The position numbers and the translations under genes are program-made. 29,020 bases of DNA, taken from Symsagittifera roscoffensis (taxonomy: Eukaryota; Xenacoelomorpha; Acoela; Convolutidae). Positions 1 to 8,778 of the stretch are shown piece after piece. The notes under the pieces were generated by a model. That model was not told where the DNA came from. It was given only the letters and a program-made list of their open reading frames with translations, and made no database searches. Position 1 is the first letter of the stretch. Each line of letters opens with the position of its first letter. The stretch lies in contig NW_026970787.1 in the NCBI RefSeq assembly GCF_963678635.1, positions 1 through 29,020 of the forward strand, given 5' to 3'.

Positions 1-1990
1 GCTCAACTTCGATTTACCCATTCAATAAAAGTTGCACTTTGATGAATCACCATTCATAGGGAAGCTGCTTGTATTAGTTAAACGTGGAAAGTATATATAT
101 AAAGTTAAACTGTTTAATAGCTAACCAAATGCTATACCTTCGCCAAAATTGAACTATTTTGAAAATTGTCAATTTTCTTCTCAAACTTCATCATAATTGC
201 TTCAGCCACATTTAATTTCAAGCTAAAAAAAACAAAAAGTGCCCAACCCAGAGTTCTCCAGCCAAAAGAAGATCCAGGATCTGAAGACTATAGTGAATCC
301 GACATTTGAATTTCTCAAGTTCCAGAAACCGCATTAAAAGCTAAAAGTATCTGAGACATTTCTAAAAAGCGTTAGACTTAAATGAGGATCGTTTTTCTTA
401 GGGTTGACTATCAGAATAAAACTGTCAGAGAAGTTGAATCTCTTTGAATGACATGTTCGAGAGTATCAGTGTTAACTCCAAAATTGAAGTTCGTAAAAAG
501 ACTCAAAAATTTTCCTAATTTGTTTTACTTAAAAAGGTTGTTTATATAGACTATGAGGAGATCATTCACACATTTGTAGCTTCATAAGTCCAATAAAGGA
601 TGAAAAAAATCAAAAATGAGTCGTAAAAGCCCTAACATTCAAAAAACACCGGCTCAACTTCAATTTACTCATTTTTTAAAAATTGCATTATGAAGAACAA
701 GGTGTCTTTGGAAATCTAAATTTATTGGTTAGACATGGAGAATAAAAAAACATGCGGTTAAAACGTTTTATAGCAAATCAAAAGCTATACCTTCGCCAAA
801 GTTCGATTTTTTTGAAAAGTTTCATTTTTTTTTGTCAAACTTCATCATATTTGCTTTAGCCACCTAGAGTTTGAAGCTATAAAATTATATGAGACTTTTG
901 TAAAGTGTAATAGACATCTATGGGGATAAATTTTTTTAGGTTTATTGATCAGATTGAATCCGTCAGTGAAGTTTAATCTCATTGAAGGACATGTTAGAGA
1001 GTGGTCACTCCAAAATTGAAGATCAAGAAACGACTCAAATTTTTTTTCTAAACTTGTTTTATTTTTTTGGTTGTTTTATACAGCCTTCAAAGAGTTTGCT
1101 TACAAAAGGTTAGCTTTATAAACCTAACAGATGACAAGAAAATCAAAATTGAGTAAAAAAAAACCCCAACCCAGAACAAAAAAATCTGCTCAAACTCAAT
1201 TTGCTCAAATTTTCAAAATTGCAATGTGATAAACAAGCAGTCATTGAAAAATCCCCATAAGTATCTAAACGTGGAAGACAATTTAAATTCTTATTTATAA
1301 ATTATTTTAGTTGACCAAAGGCTTGTTCTCCACCAAAAATCGACTTTTCAAAGAAATAATTTTTTTTTGTTTTCATCGTTTTTAAGCACGCAAAATGTTT
1401 TCATTCGAAGTTTTTAGCTGATACCCTTCTAAAATGTAGTAGACATCTATGAGGAGCTGTTGAACTGCTTTCTATTTCAAAGTGATTGGATCAAAATAGT
1501 TTCATCTCATTGAACGCCTGTTGGATTGTATCAATTTTCACTAAAAAATTGAAGCTCGTAAAGTGACCAAAAAAAGTTTTTTTCAATTTTTTTCCTTGGT
1601 AAGGTAAACTATAAAACTCATAGAAAACTCTCATGATAATTTTTTTTATTAATGTCATATGGGTGATGAGAAAATTGAAAGTGAGCCGAAAGAGAGCCGA
1701 AATGGCCCCGGACCCATAAAATTCACCTTGGCTCAAATTTGAATTTCTCAATTTCTAGAAACGGCAGTTTAGCAAACAAGTGCTCGCTGGAAAGCTGAAA
1801 AACATCTCATTGAGATTTCACATGAATAAACTCATCATTATAAGTCATATTGGTGATGAGAAATTCAAAATTAGCCGAAAAAGAGCCGAAATGGCCCCAG
1901 ACCCAAAAGTTTCACATTGGCTCAAATTTGAACTTCTCAAGTTCCAGAAACCGCATTAAAGTAAATAAGTGCTCATTGGAAAGGCGTATT
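1..1990. repeat. Diverged tandem satellite-like array
   Basis: A unit starting with a GCTCAA-type motif recurs at about 1, 652, 1187, 1732 and 1917. Early units share landmarks in the same order, such as GCTATACCTTCGCCAAA at about 130 and 783, and CAAACTTCATCATA at about 182 and 836. The period is roughly 540-650 bp. A shorter sub-period of about 190 bp appears at the end: blocks starting GTCATAT at 1654 and 1844 both run through GAGCCGAAATGGCCCC. Copies are clearly diverged and contain indels. No open frame is conserved between units, so I read this as non-coding satellite DNA or decayed dispersed-repeat copies. Confidence 0.75.
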
Positions 1991-2606
1991 TGATTTTAAA
2001 AACCAATCAGCATTGAAAACAATCTTAGGCTTACTACTAAACCTAAGTTTCTTTCTCCTTGCCAAAAAGTGACATCTCTAGGGCTAAAAACTAAAATTAT
2101 GGAAAATAGCCTCAAAAAAATTGTTGATCGAGAAGACAACATCACCATCGTGTTCCTCGTTCAAAATATGGCCTAGAGGTAATTTTTATTTATTAACATA
2201 TTTTTTTTGAATCTGAATCACCTCGATCAAAGTCGGGTTGTCAGAGTAATTACACTTTATTGCAGATTTTTCATTTAAGACTGGAAAGTTAGCCCTAAAA
2301 TTTTTTTAAAAATCCAGTCGGTCAATTAAGCTCGAGAAACTACCAGAATCGTTAAGTTTTCAAAAATTGGATCATTTTTCGATGAGAAACACTATAAAAA
2401 ATTACGATAGACTTAAAAAGCCCTGAAATTTTAAATAATTATCTTAACTCAACAACTGATACATATTCAAAGATTACATGAACAGGGCTTTGCAAAAATA
2501 TTTAATAAATTCCCAAAAACACCTTTTTTGATCCTTTTTCCGCAAACCATCACAAAATCGATCAAAAGCTGACATTGTCTATAAAAACTTAGGGTCAGGC
2601 AAATTT
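1991..2606. other. No gene or clear repeat seen
   Basis: AT-rich sequence between the satellite and the palindrome. The only structure noted is GGGTCAGGCAA at about 2592, which recurs at about 2859 inside the spacer of the neighbouring palindrome, so it precedes each arm. No coding potential was recognised. Confidence 0.5.
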
Positions 2607-3106
2607 CAGATGAAACGACCACCAATGATTAACATGCCACGGAAAAAAACAAGTAAAGGGACCAAGTGTTTTGTTTCGTTTTTAGGAAGCAAGGCCTAGC
2701 CGTGTCACTTTTTGGTTAGTACCGACCCTCGTTTTTTTGCATTGGCTCAAAAGGGTTTCCGGTGTCTAAGCGACCTCGGACTTCAATTTTTGGCAATAAG
2801 ACACAACTTTAAGATACCCTATTGGAAAAAAAACGGAAAAAACTGTCTTTGAAAATTTGGGGTCAGGCAAGTTTTTTCCGGGTTTTTTTTCAAATCGGGT
2901 ATCTTAAAGTTGTGTCTTATTGCCAAAAATTGAAGTCCCAAGTCTCTCAGACAACGGGGAACCTTTTGAGCCGATGCAAAAAAAAGGGTCGGTACTAACC
3001 AAAAAGTGACACGGCTAGGCCTTGCTTCCTAAAAACGAAACAAAACACTTGGTCCCTTTACTTGTTTTTTCCGTGGCATCTTAATCATTGGTGGTCGTTT
3101 CATCTG
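2607..3106. repeat. 500 bp palindrome (two ~237 bp inverted arms)
   Basis: The left arm (2607-2843) is the reverse complement of the right arm (2869-3106) with few mismatches and small indels. The spacer is about 25 bp. Outer ends read CAGATGAAACGACCACCAATG on the left and its complement on the right. Most of each arm matches base for base, for example the block around CTTGCTTCCTAAAAACGAAAC. No open frame and no target duplication were found. It could be a fold-back or MITE-type element or an inverted duplication. Transcription through it would give a long hairpin RNA. Confidence 0.9.
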
Positions 3107-3344
3107 GCCGTTATGACGTCTGCTTATAGCTCGACTGGTTGTAGTACCGCTTTATCGAACTGTTGAATTTGCCGCGGCTATGTCCATAACTCTTACTTTT
3201 ATTAACGATCATATTTGATGATTTTGTGTTTCGAATTCCGTATGTAATTCGAATGGTGGTAAAGGCTTTTAAAAGCAGCTGATCCTTAAGGTTGAATTTG
3301 CTGTCTACATTTTTCAGTGGTGAGTTGCAATGCCGTCTCTGATT

Positions 3345-3422
3345 GAGTATGGTCGTCAATTGGGTTTGAAATATCACGGTTTGAAATATCATGGAGTATG
3401 GTCGTCAATTGGGTTTGAAATA
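3345..3422. repeat. 49 bp direct duplication
   Basis: GAGTATGGTCGTCAATTGGG followed by TTTGAAATA occurs at 3345 and again at 3394, a tandem duplication with a 49 bp period and a partial second unit. The linker also contains an inner repeat of TTTGAAATATCA. The short open frame on the minus strand across 3111-3392 ends inside this repeat and is not supported as a gene. Confidence 0.7.
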
Positions 3423-3935
3423 ATTAAGCAAACGATCGTTATAGGAACACTGATTTAAAACTAAGATGAAACTTCTGCATTTTTGGAACAATTCTGCATT
3501 TTTTTTGCAAATGGTGATGTGTTTTGTTCGTTTGGCTATGAGCAGACAAAAACCTAGAGAAAAGGTCATTTCGGTTGTATAACAGCTTTTTTATAAAAAG
3601 AAAACGAAACTTTTTTTTAGAAAAAGCCGTTTTTTTTGCTTTTTTTCCAAGGCTTTTTTGTTCTCAAGCAGGCGCTATAAGAAGCTTCATAAACTATTGT
3701 TGTTGAAGTTTTCAAGAAGGGAACAACGTTAGCTATTCGTAAAGATCTGAATTTCTCCAATTTTGGTCGTTTACCTCCAATAAACGGTCATAATTAAAAA
3801 CAATTTAAAAGATAAAATATAAGTACATAAAATTTTTTAAAAATAATTGGAAAGTTTAAATACAGGTAAAGGTTGGTTATTTTTGGTGATTTGCGCGCTA
3901 TCATCGATAAGCTTGTCATAGTTTGGGACAAAAAG

Positions 3936-3968
3936 ATGCCTCGTTCTGTAGATCAAAAGGAAAATTAG
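3936..3968 (+). pseudogene. Exon-like block, array unit A (broken)
   Basis: ATG-starting block encoding MPRSVDQKEN followed by an in-frame TAG. It is the unit A version of the block at 5013, 6827 and 7784. The downstream sequence that encodes a coiled-coil-like start in unit D is cut off here by a deletion just after GTTGAGAGG (about 3990). I read it as a dead copy. Confidence 0.45.
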
Positions 3969-4365
3969 ATTGGAGGACGTTGAGAGGAAAAAATAACTTT
4001 TGCTCTTACATTTTAGTTTAAAAATCGACAAAACAAAAAAAAAGTAATTTAACCCCCGACTTCTGATAGTAAGCGTCGACTTTTTAACAAAAACTACAAT
4101 TTAACCCCCGATTTCTTAAATTAAAATACAAAGGTATATAGCGTTACGTATTTTACTGATATAGTCAAATGACTTGCCTTAAATAAATTTGGAATAAAAC
4201 ATTACTCAGTAACTTACCCGTGCTACGAAAACGCAATTTGTTGCGCCAAAATTATCACAAAATGGCCATGTTAGCACTTTTCAAACACTTATAACCTCAC
4301 GACAAAAATCACAGGTGAATTTTGTCCACATTTGATCTCCAGACAACAGCATTGTTAGATTTATT

Positions 4366-4425
4366 GTTCCGACTTTCGAAGAAAATGAGGGATATAACTA
4401 TATCTGCTAGGGTTGGTGTTTTTAG
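4366..4425 (+). mobile_element. Possible 5' terminus of the GTTCCGACTTTCG element family
   Basis: GTTCCGACTTTCG at 4366 is identical to the first 13 bases of the elements at 16983 and 23829. The next 45 bases keep a gapped resemblance (AA-rich, then ATAT..TGCT.GGGT.GG.GTTTTT against ATATTTGTGCTCGGGGTGGGTTTTTT). It lies in array unit A. The unit B counterpart at about 5749 has lost the signature. A matching 3' end occurs at 6090-6136. Confidence 0.4.
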
Positions 4426-5012
4426 AGCAATTTTTCAAAACTCTGTTCCAGCGGGGGATCGATCGCTTGATCTACATGCGACCTACGGAGTGTCGCACTA
4501 TTATAATAACGTGTCATGCAGTTTTGGAAAAAAATTTTAACCCGCAATACAGAATGTTTCAAATTGAATTGTTTGAAGCAACTAATTGGTTTCATTATTT
4601 TCATACGCGACTCAAAGTTGGTAGTTGATTGATTTCCAAAAACACAGATATTTCAGACCACAAACAATTCTACATTTATGTGCGAATAGTGATGGTTTTT
4701 GTTCGTTTGATTATGAGCAGAAAAAACCTAAAGATAATGTAAATTCGATTGTAAAACAGCAACTTTTATCAAAAAAAAATTCAAGGCTTTTTTATTCTCA
4801 AGAAGGCGCTAAAAGAAGCCTCAAAAACTATTGTTGTTAAAGTTGTCAAATGTGGAACAACAGTAGCTATTCGTAAAATTCAAAACGTATGATATCTTGG
4901 TCCTCTAACTCCACCAAATTTTAAATACAGGTTTATATTTAAAATACAGGTTGGTTAAATTTGGTTATTTCGGCGCAATCATCGATAAGCTTGTCGTAAT
5001 TTTGGACAAAAA

Positions 5013-5135
5013 GATGCCTCCTTCTGTAGATCAAAAGGAAAATTGGATTGGAGCACGTTGAGAGGGAGTCAAACTGCATCATAAAGAGGTTGGGAAGTTG
5101 AGAGCTGTTGAGCCGTATCAAAACAAAAAAATCAA
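5013..5135 (+). pseudogene. Exon-like block, array unit B (frame-broken)
   Basis: The first ATG opens a 15-codon frame (MPPSVDQKENWIGAR, then TGA). In the next frame the bases read on as HVERESNCIIKRL-like sequence that corresponds to the units C and D proteins. A one-base difference from unit C separates the two frames. It is probably a decayed duplicate, or the short frame is a conserved upstream ORF. Confidence 0.4.
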
Positions 5136-6089
5136 TTTTTCTCATGTTCTGTCTCTTAGTCTATTTTGTTGTTAAGTTCTGATAATGTTCTGATTTTGCA
5201 ATTGCGGAAAGTTTGTATTGAACCTTGTAACTGGTATTCATAGAAGTTGCAACATTGGGGATTAAGCTTGTGTCTTTGATTACAACACTAGAGTAATTTT
5301 CACATTAGAAAAAATGTCTTTTTATTGAAAAAAATTTAAGAACAAATTGTTTTAAATTCAACGTCTTGTTATAGAAAAATTAGGTTTTGGTTTTCATTTT
5401 AGTTTAAAAACCGACAAAACCATTAGAAAAAATTACCCCCGGCTTCTGAATGCAAGCGTCAACTTTTTAACATAAGCTACAATTTAACCCCCGATTTCTT
5501 AATTTGATCTTCAAAGAATTATAGCGTCATGCACTGTGCAGGTAACGTCAAATGACTTGCCACTATTCTTTTTGGAAGAAAACATTACTCATTAACTTAC
5601 GCGTGCTATTAAAATACAATTTGTTGCGCCTTATTTATCATACAATGGCCAAATTAGCACTTTTCAAACCCTTATAATTTCAGGAAAAAATTCATAGGTG
5701 AATTTTGTCCAATTTTGAGCTCCAGACAACAGCATTTTTTAAATTTATTGCTCCTATTTTCAAAAAAAAGAAGGATATAACTATATCTGCTAGGTGTGGC
5801 GTTTTTTTATTTAGAACACTGTTACAAAACTCTGTTCCAGCGGGGATCGAGCGCTTGATCTACATGCGATCTACGGAGTGTGCACACCACTAAAGTAACA
5901 TGTCATTCATTTTTGGATTTTTTTTTTATTTTCCTACAATACAAAATGTTTCAAATTGAATTGTTTGAGGCACCTAATTGGTTTCAATCGCTTTCAATGT
6001 GCAGCACTTAATTTTTGAATTGATCAGCCTAAAATTTATAGTTTTGCCAAAAATTAATCACACGAAAACTTCTCGATACCAATAAAAAA

Positions 6090-6136
6090 GGCAGTCGGAA
6101 CATTTAGGGTTTTGTCCTGCTATAAACAGTCTTGTT
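6090..6136 (+). mobile_element. Solo 3' end of the Helentron-like element family
   Basis: GGCAGTCGGAACATTTAGGG followed by TTTTGTCCTGC and ACAGTCTTGTT matches the 3' ends of the elements at 23783-23828 and 24286-24331. It keeps the inverted subterminal CAGTCGGAAC motif, a weakened hairpin and the terminal CTTGTT. It sits in a segment of array unit B (about 6003-6350) that is absent from unit A, suggesting insertion into that unit. No full-length body is recognisable upstream. Confidence 0.55.
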
Positions 6137-6826
6137 TTACCTAAATTTTTTTTTGTATACATAAAAAACGACAAAAATTCGAAATTCGAACTACAAATTA
6201 ACATGAATTTTGACAAAAATTTTCATAAAAATCTTTGCATTAAATCAATTTAAACAAGAACCCTAATTTTTTTCAACTTAAATTGATCCTATATTGATCT
6301 TTCCTAAATTGAAAACAAAGTCTTGTCCACAACAAAATAACTGACACAAGGATAGTTGGTTGTTTTCCAAGAAGCACAAAGATTTCAGACCACAAACAAT
6401 TTTACATTTTTTGCGAATAGTGATATTTTTTGTTTGTTTGATTTGGAGCAGACAAAATCCTAGAGAAAAGGTAATTTCAATTTTATAACAGTTTTTATCG
6501 GAAAAAAAAACAATTTTTTTTTTAGGAAAAGTTGTTTTTTGTTTTTTTAAGGCTTTTTTGTTCTCAAGAAGGCGCTAAAAGAAGCCTCAAAAACTATTGT
6601 TTTTGAAGCTTTCAAGAGGCGAACAACGGTAGCTATTGGTAAATATCAAAACGTCTGATATCTTGGTCATCTAACTCTATGAACGGTCATTATTAACAAC
6701 AATTTACAAGTTAAAAAATAAGTACATAATAATTGAAACATAATTTGAAAATTTAAAAACAGGTTGGTTATTTTTGGTTATTTGCGCGCTATCATCGATA
6801 AGCTTGTCATAGTTTGGGACAAAAAG

Positions 6827-6973
6827 ATGCCTCGTTCTGTAGATCAAAAGAAAATTGGATTGGAGGACGTTGAGAGGGAGTCAAACTGCATCATAAGGAG
6901 GTTGGAGAAGTTGAGAGCTGTTGAGCCGTATAAAAACAAAAAAATCATTTTTTTCTCATGTTCTGTCTCATAG
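6827..6973 (+). pseudogene. Exon-like block, array unit C (open in one frame)
   Basis: ATG at 6827 reads MPRSVDQKKIGLEDVERESN, then CIIRRLEKLRAVEPY, before running into low-complexity sequence and a stop. Unit C lacks one base in the AAAAGGAAAATTGG run present in units A and B, which joins the two frames that are separate there. The residue pattern (DVER..NC.IRRLE) matches unit D, which supports a shared coding origin. The sequence after the Y codon differs from unit D, so the copy appears truncated. Confidence 0.4.
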
Positions 6974-7817
6974 TCTATTTTGATGTTAAGGCTCTGATTT
7001 TGCAATTGCGGAAAGTTTGTATTGAATCTTGTAACTGGTATTGATAGAACTTGCAACATTGGGGATATACTTGTGTCTTTGGTTCAACATTAGAGTAATT
7101 TTCACATTAGAAAAAATGTCTCTTGTTGAAAAATTCTAACAAGAATTTGTTTAAAATTCAACATCATGTTATAGAAAAAATAGCTTTTGCTTTTCATTTT
7201 AGTCTAAAAACCGACAAAAAAAATATTGATTTTACCTCCGACTTCTGAATGTAAGCCTAGACTTTTTCACATAATCTACAATTTCACCCCCGATTTCTTA
7301 ATTTAAATTTAATTTGCAAGAATCACAGATATTTTCGACCACAAACAATTCGGCATTTTTTTTAGCAAATGTTGATGTTTTTATGTTCGTTTGACTATGA
7401 GCAGACAAAAACCTAGAGAAAAGAAAATTTCGATTGTATAACAGCTTTTTTATCAAAAAAAGCAAAAATTTTTTTTAGAAAAAGCCGTTTTTGCTTTTCT
7501 TCCAAGGCTTTTTTTTGTTCTCAAGAAAGTGCTATAAGAAGCCTCATAAATTGTTGTTCTAAAAATTTTCAAGAGGGGAACAAAGTTAGCTATTCGTAAA
7601 GATCTGAACGACTCGTATTTTGGCCCTTTACCTCCAATAAACGGTCATAAATAAAAACAACTTAAAAGATAAAATATAAGTACATAATAATGAAAAAAAA
7701 AATTGAAAAATTAAATGAGGGTTGGTTATCTTTGGTTATTCGCGCGCTATCATCGATAAACTTGTCATAATTTTGCACAAAATATGTCTCGTTCTGTAGA
7801 TCAAAGTGAAAACTGGA

Positions 7818-7966
7818 ATGGAGGACGTTGAGAGGCTGTCAAACTGCACGATAAGGAGATTGGAGGAGATGACATTTGAAATCCTGGAGTACCAAAATGA
7901 GTTCCTCAAACTTCTTTTGGTCGAAGAGCAGGCTTCCAGTTCACTCTACGAAGCAAGTTTTTCTAA
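7818..7966 (+). CDS. Unit D candidate first exon, small helical protein
   Basis: The ATG at 7818 opens MEDVERLSNCTIRRLEEMTF and continues for about 30 more residues (EILEYQNEFLKLLLVEEQ, then ASSSLYEAS) before the composition becomes low-complexity. Heptad-like leucine spacing suggests a helical or coiled-coil segment. An upstream ATG at 7784 opens a 15-codon frame in a different register that overlaps this start. The exon end is unresolved: candidate donors are GTCGAA at about 7921, GTTTTT after GAAGCAA at about 7956, or earlier ones. Possible partner exon is 8602-8778. The family was not identified. It may be the only expressible copy in the array. Confidence 0.45.
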
Positions 7967-8485
7967 AATGTCTTGTAATAAAATTATCCAAAAAATCCAA
8001 AGAATTCAAAGAAATTTTATTTTTATTTTCGACTTTATAAAAACATGGAAATGGAATCAGAGGCGAAGCAAACACCTTAAATTTTCATTTTTCATGAGGG
8101 GAGCTAATTTTATTAGAAAAAGATTCTACAAAGAAATTTTGACTTTTTCAGGTCGGCCGAATAGATTTTTTTGAGCTTTTCTAAAAATAAGCTTATATAG
8201 CAAATTATTTTTTCCCAGTTCAAATTTGACAGGAATTCTGGAGTAAATATACTTTTTCTGATACTTACGATTCATGATAGAAGTCTAGACTATTTGCAAA
8301 AAAAATATGCTGAATTACTTATGAAAATATTTCGTGAAAATGATAAAAAAATTACTGGGAAAATACTTTTTTTATGAAAAAACTTGAAATTTGAAATTGA
8401 AAAAAATTAAATGATAAAAACCGAAAAAAATACTGGGAAAAAGTTCAAGTAATTTTTTGAAAAACATCATCATTAATTTTATAAA

Positions 8486-8613
8486 AACGATTACAAGTTT
8501 TTTAAGAGCGATCACAGAATTTTTTCAATGAAAAACATTATGAGTTTCTTAGAAATGATCACAGAACTTTTTAATAAGACCTATCAAGAGTTTTTTTTCA
8601 GAGCGATCACAGC
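8486..8613 (+). repeat. ~48 bp minisatellite in presumed intron, ending at a splice acceptor
   Basis: GATCACAG recurs at 8510, 8557 and 8605, each followed or preceded by T-runs and spaced about 48 bp. A diverged earlier copy (CGATTACAAG) lies at 8489. The last unit contains TTTTTTTTCAG, the best acceptor before the coding segment that follows. Similar T-rich, CAG-containing stretches in the earlier units make acceptor-like decoys. Confidence 0.55.
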
Positions 8614-8778
8614 TTTCGCGTCAACACTTTCCGTGGAGATTGTCTTAATAAGTTCAAACAGTATGACGATATGAAGACAAAGTTCGTTCAGGACATCAAG
8701 AAACTCTTGGATGAAATAATGAAAGAATACGGAACCTTAAAAGACGCGATGAAAAAAGCAAACGAAGTCACAAATTGA
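8602..8778 (+). CDS. Terminal exon of a small charged helical protein
   Basis: After TTTTTTTTCAG the frame reads SDHSFRVNTFRGDCLNKF, KQYDDMKTKFVQDIKKLLDE, then IMKEYGTLKDAMKKANEVTN and TGA. It is clearly coding-like: Lys/Glu-rich, amphipathic, and balanced in codon use in contrast to the AT-rich flanks. The block DIKKLLDEI....TLK loosely resembles the C-terminal helix of KxDL-type (BORC/BLOC-related) proteins, but the hallmark D of KxDL is L here, so this is only a hint. The upstream exon is most likely 7818-7966, though splice phase could not be closed with the strongest sites. ATTAAA at about 8782 could serve polyadenylation. Confidence 0.5.
   Translation, partial: SDHSFRVNTFRGDCLNKFKQYDDMKTKFVQDIKKLLDEIMKEYGTLKDAMKKANEVTN

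Larger units (their letters stand above)
3430..8180 (+). repeat. Four-unit tandem array of a gene-5'-end-like module (units A-D)
   Basis: A module recurs at about 3430-4620 (A), 4620-6350 (B), 6350-7315 (C) and 7315-8180 (D). Landmarks in order are a GTTCGTTTG...GAGCAGA block (3520, 4705, 6435, 7385), a GGCTTTTTTGTTCTCAAG block, a GGAACAAC...TAGCTATTCGTAAA block, then ATCATCGATAAGCTTGTCAT (3900, 4979, 6791, 7750) just before an exon-like ATG block. A and B also share a downstream section with two ACCCCCGA(C/T)TTCT motifs and a conserved stretch around 4150-4525 and 5520-5915. C and D lack much of that section. In the TAGCTATTCGTAAA region A resembles D, and B resembles C, so the array probably did not arise by simple stepwise duplication. 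Confidence 0.8.

Noticed and set aside
3111-3392. 93-codon minus-strand frame next to the palindrome
   Set aside because: Begins inside a recent 49 bp duplication and has no homolog or splice context I recognise.
4440-4525. Structured-looking GC-rich block (CCAGCGGGG...GTGTCGCAC) as an ncRNA gene
   Set aside because: It recurs at 5835-5890 only as part of the array unit and I could not fold it as a tRNA, 5S or known snRNA.
4322-5893. Several 60-72 codon frames in array units A and B
   Set aside because: Frames differ between homologous units and are broken by indels, so coding is not conserved.
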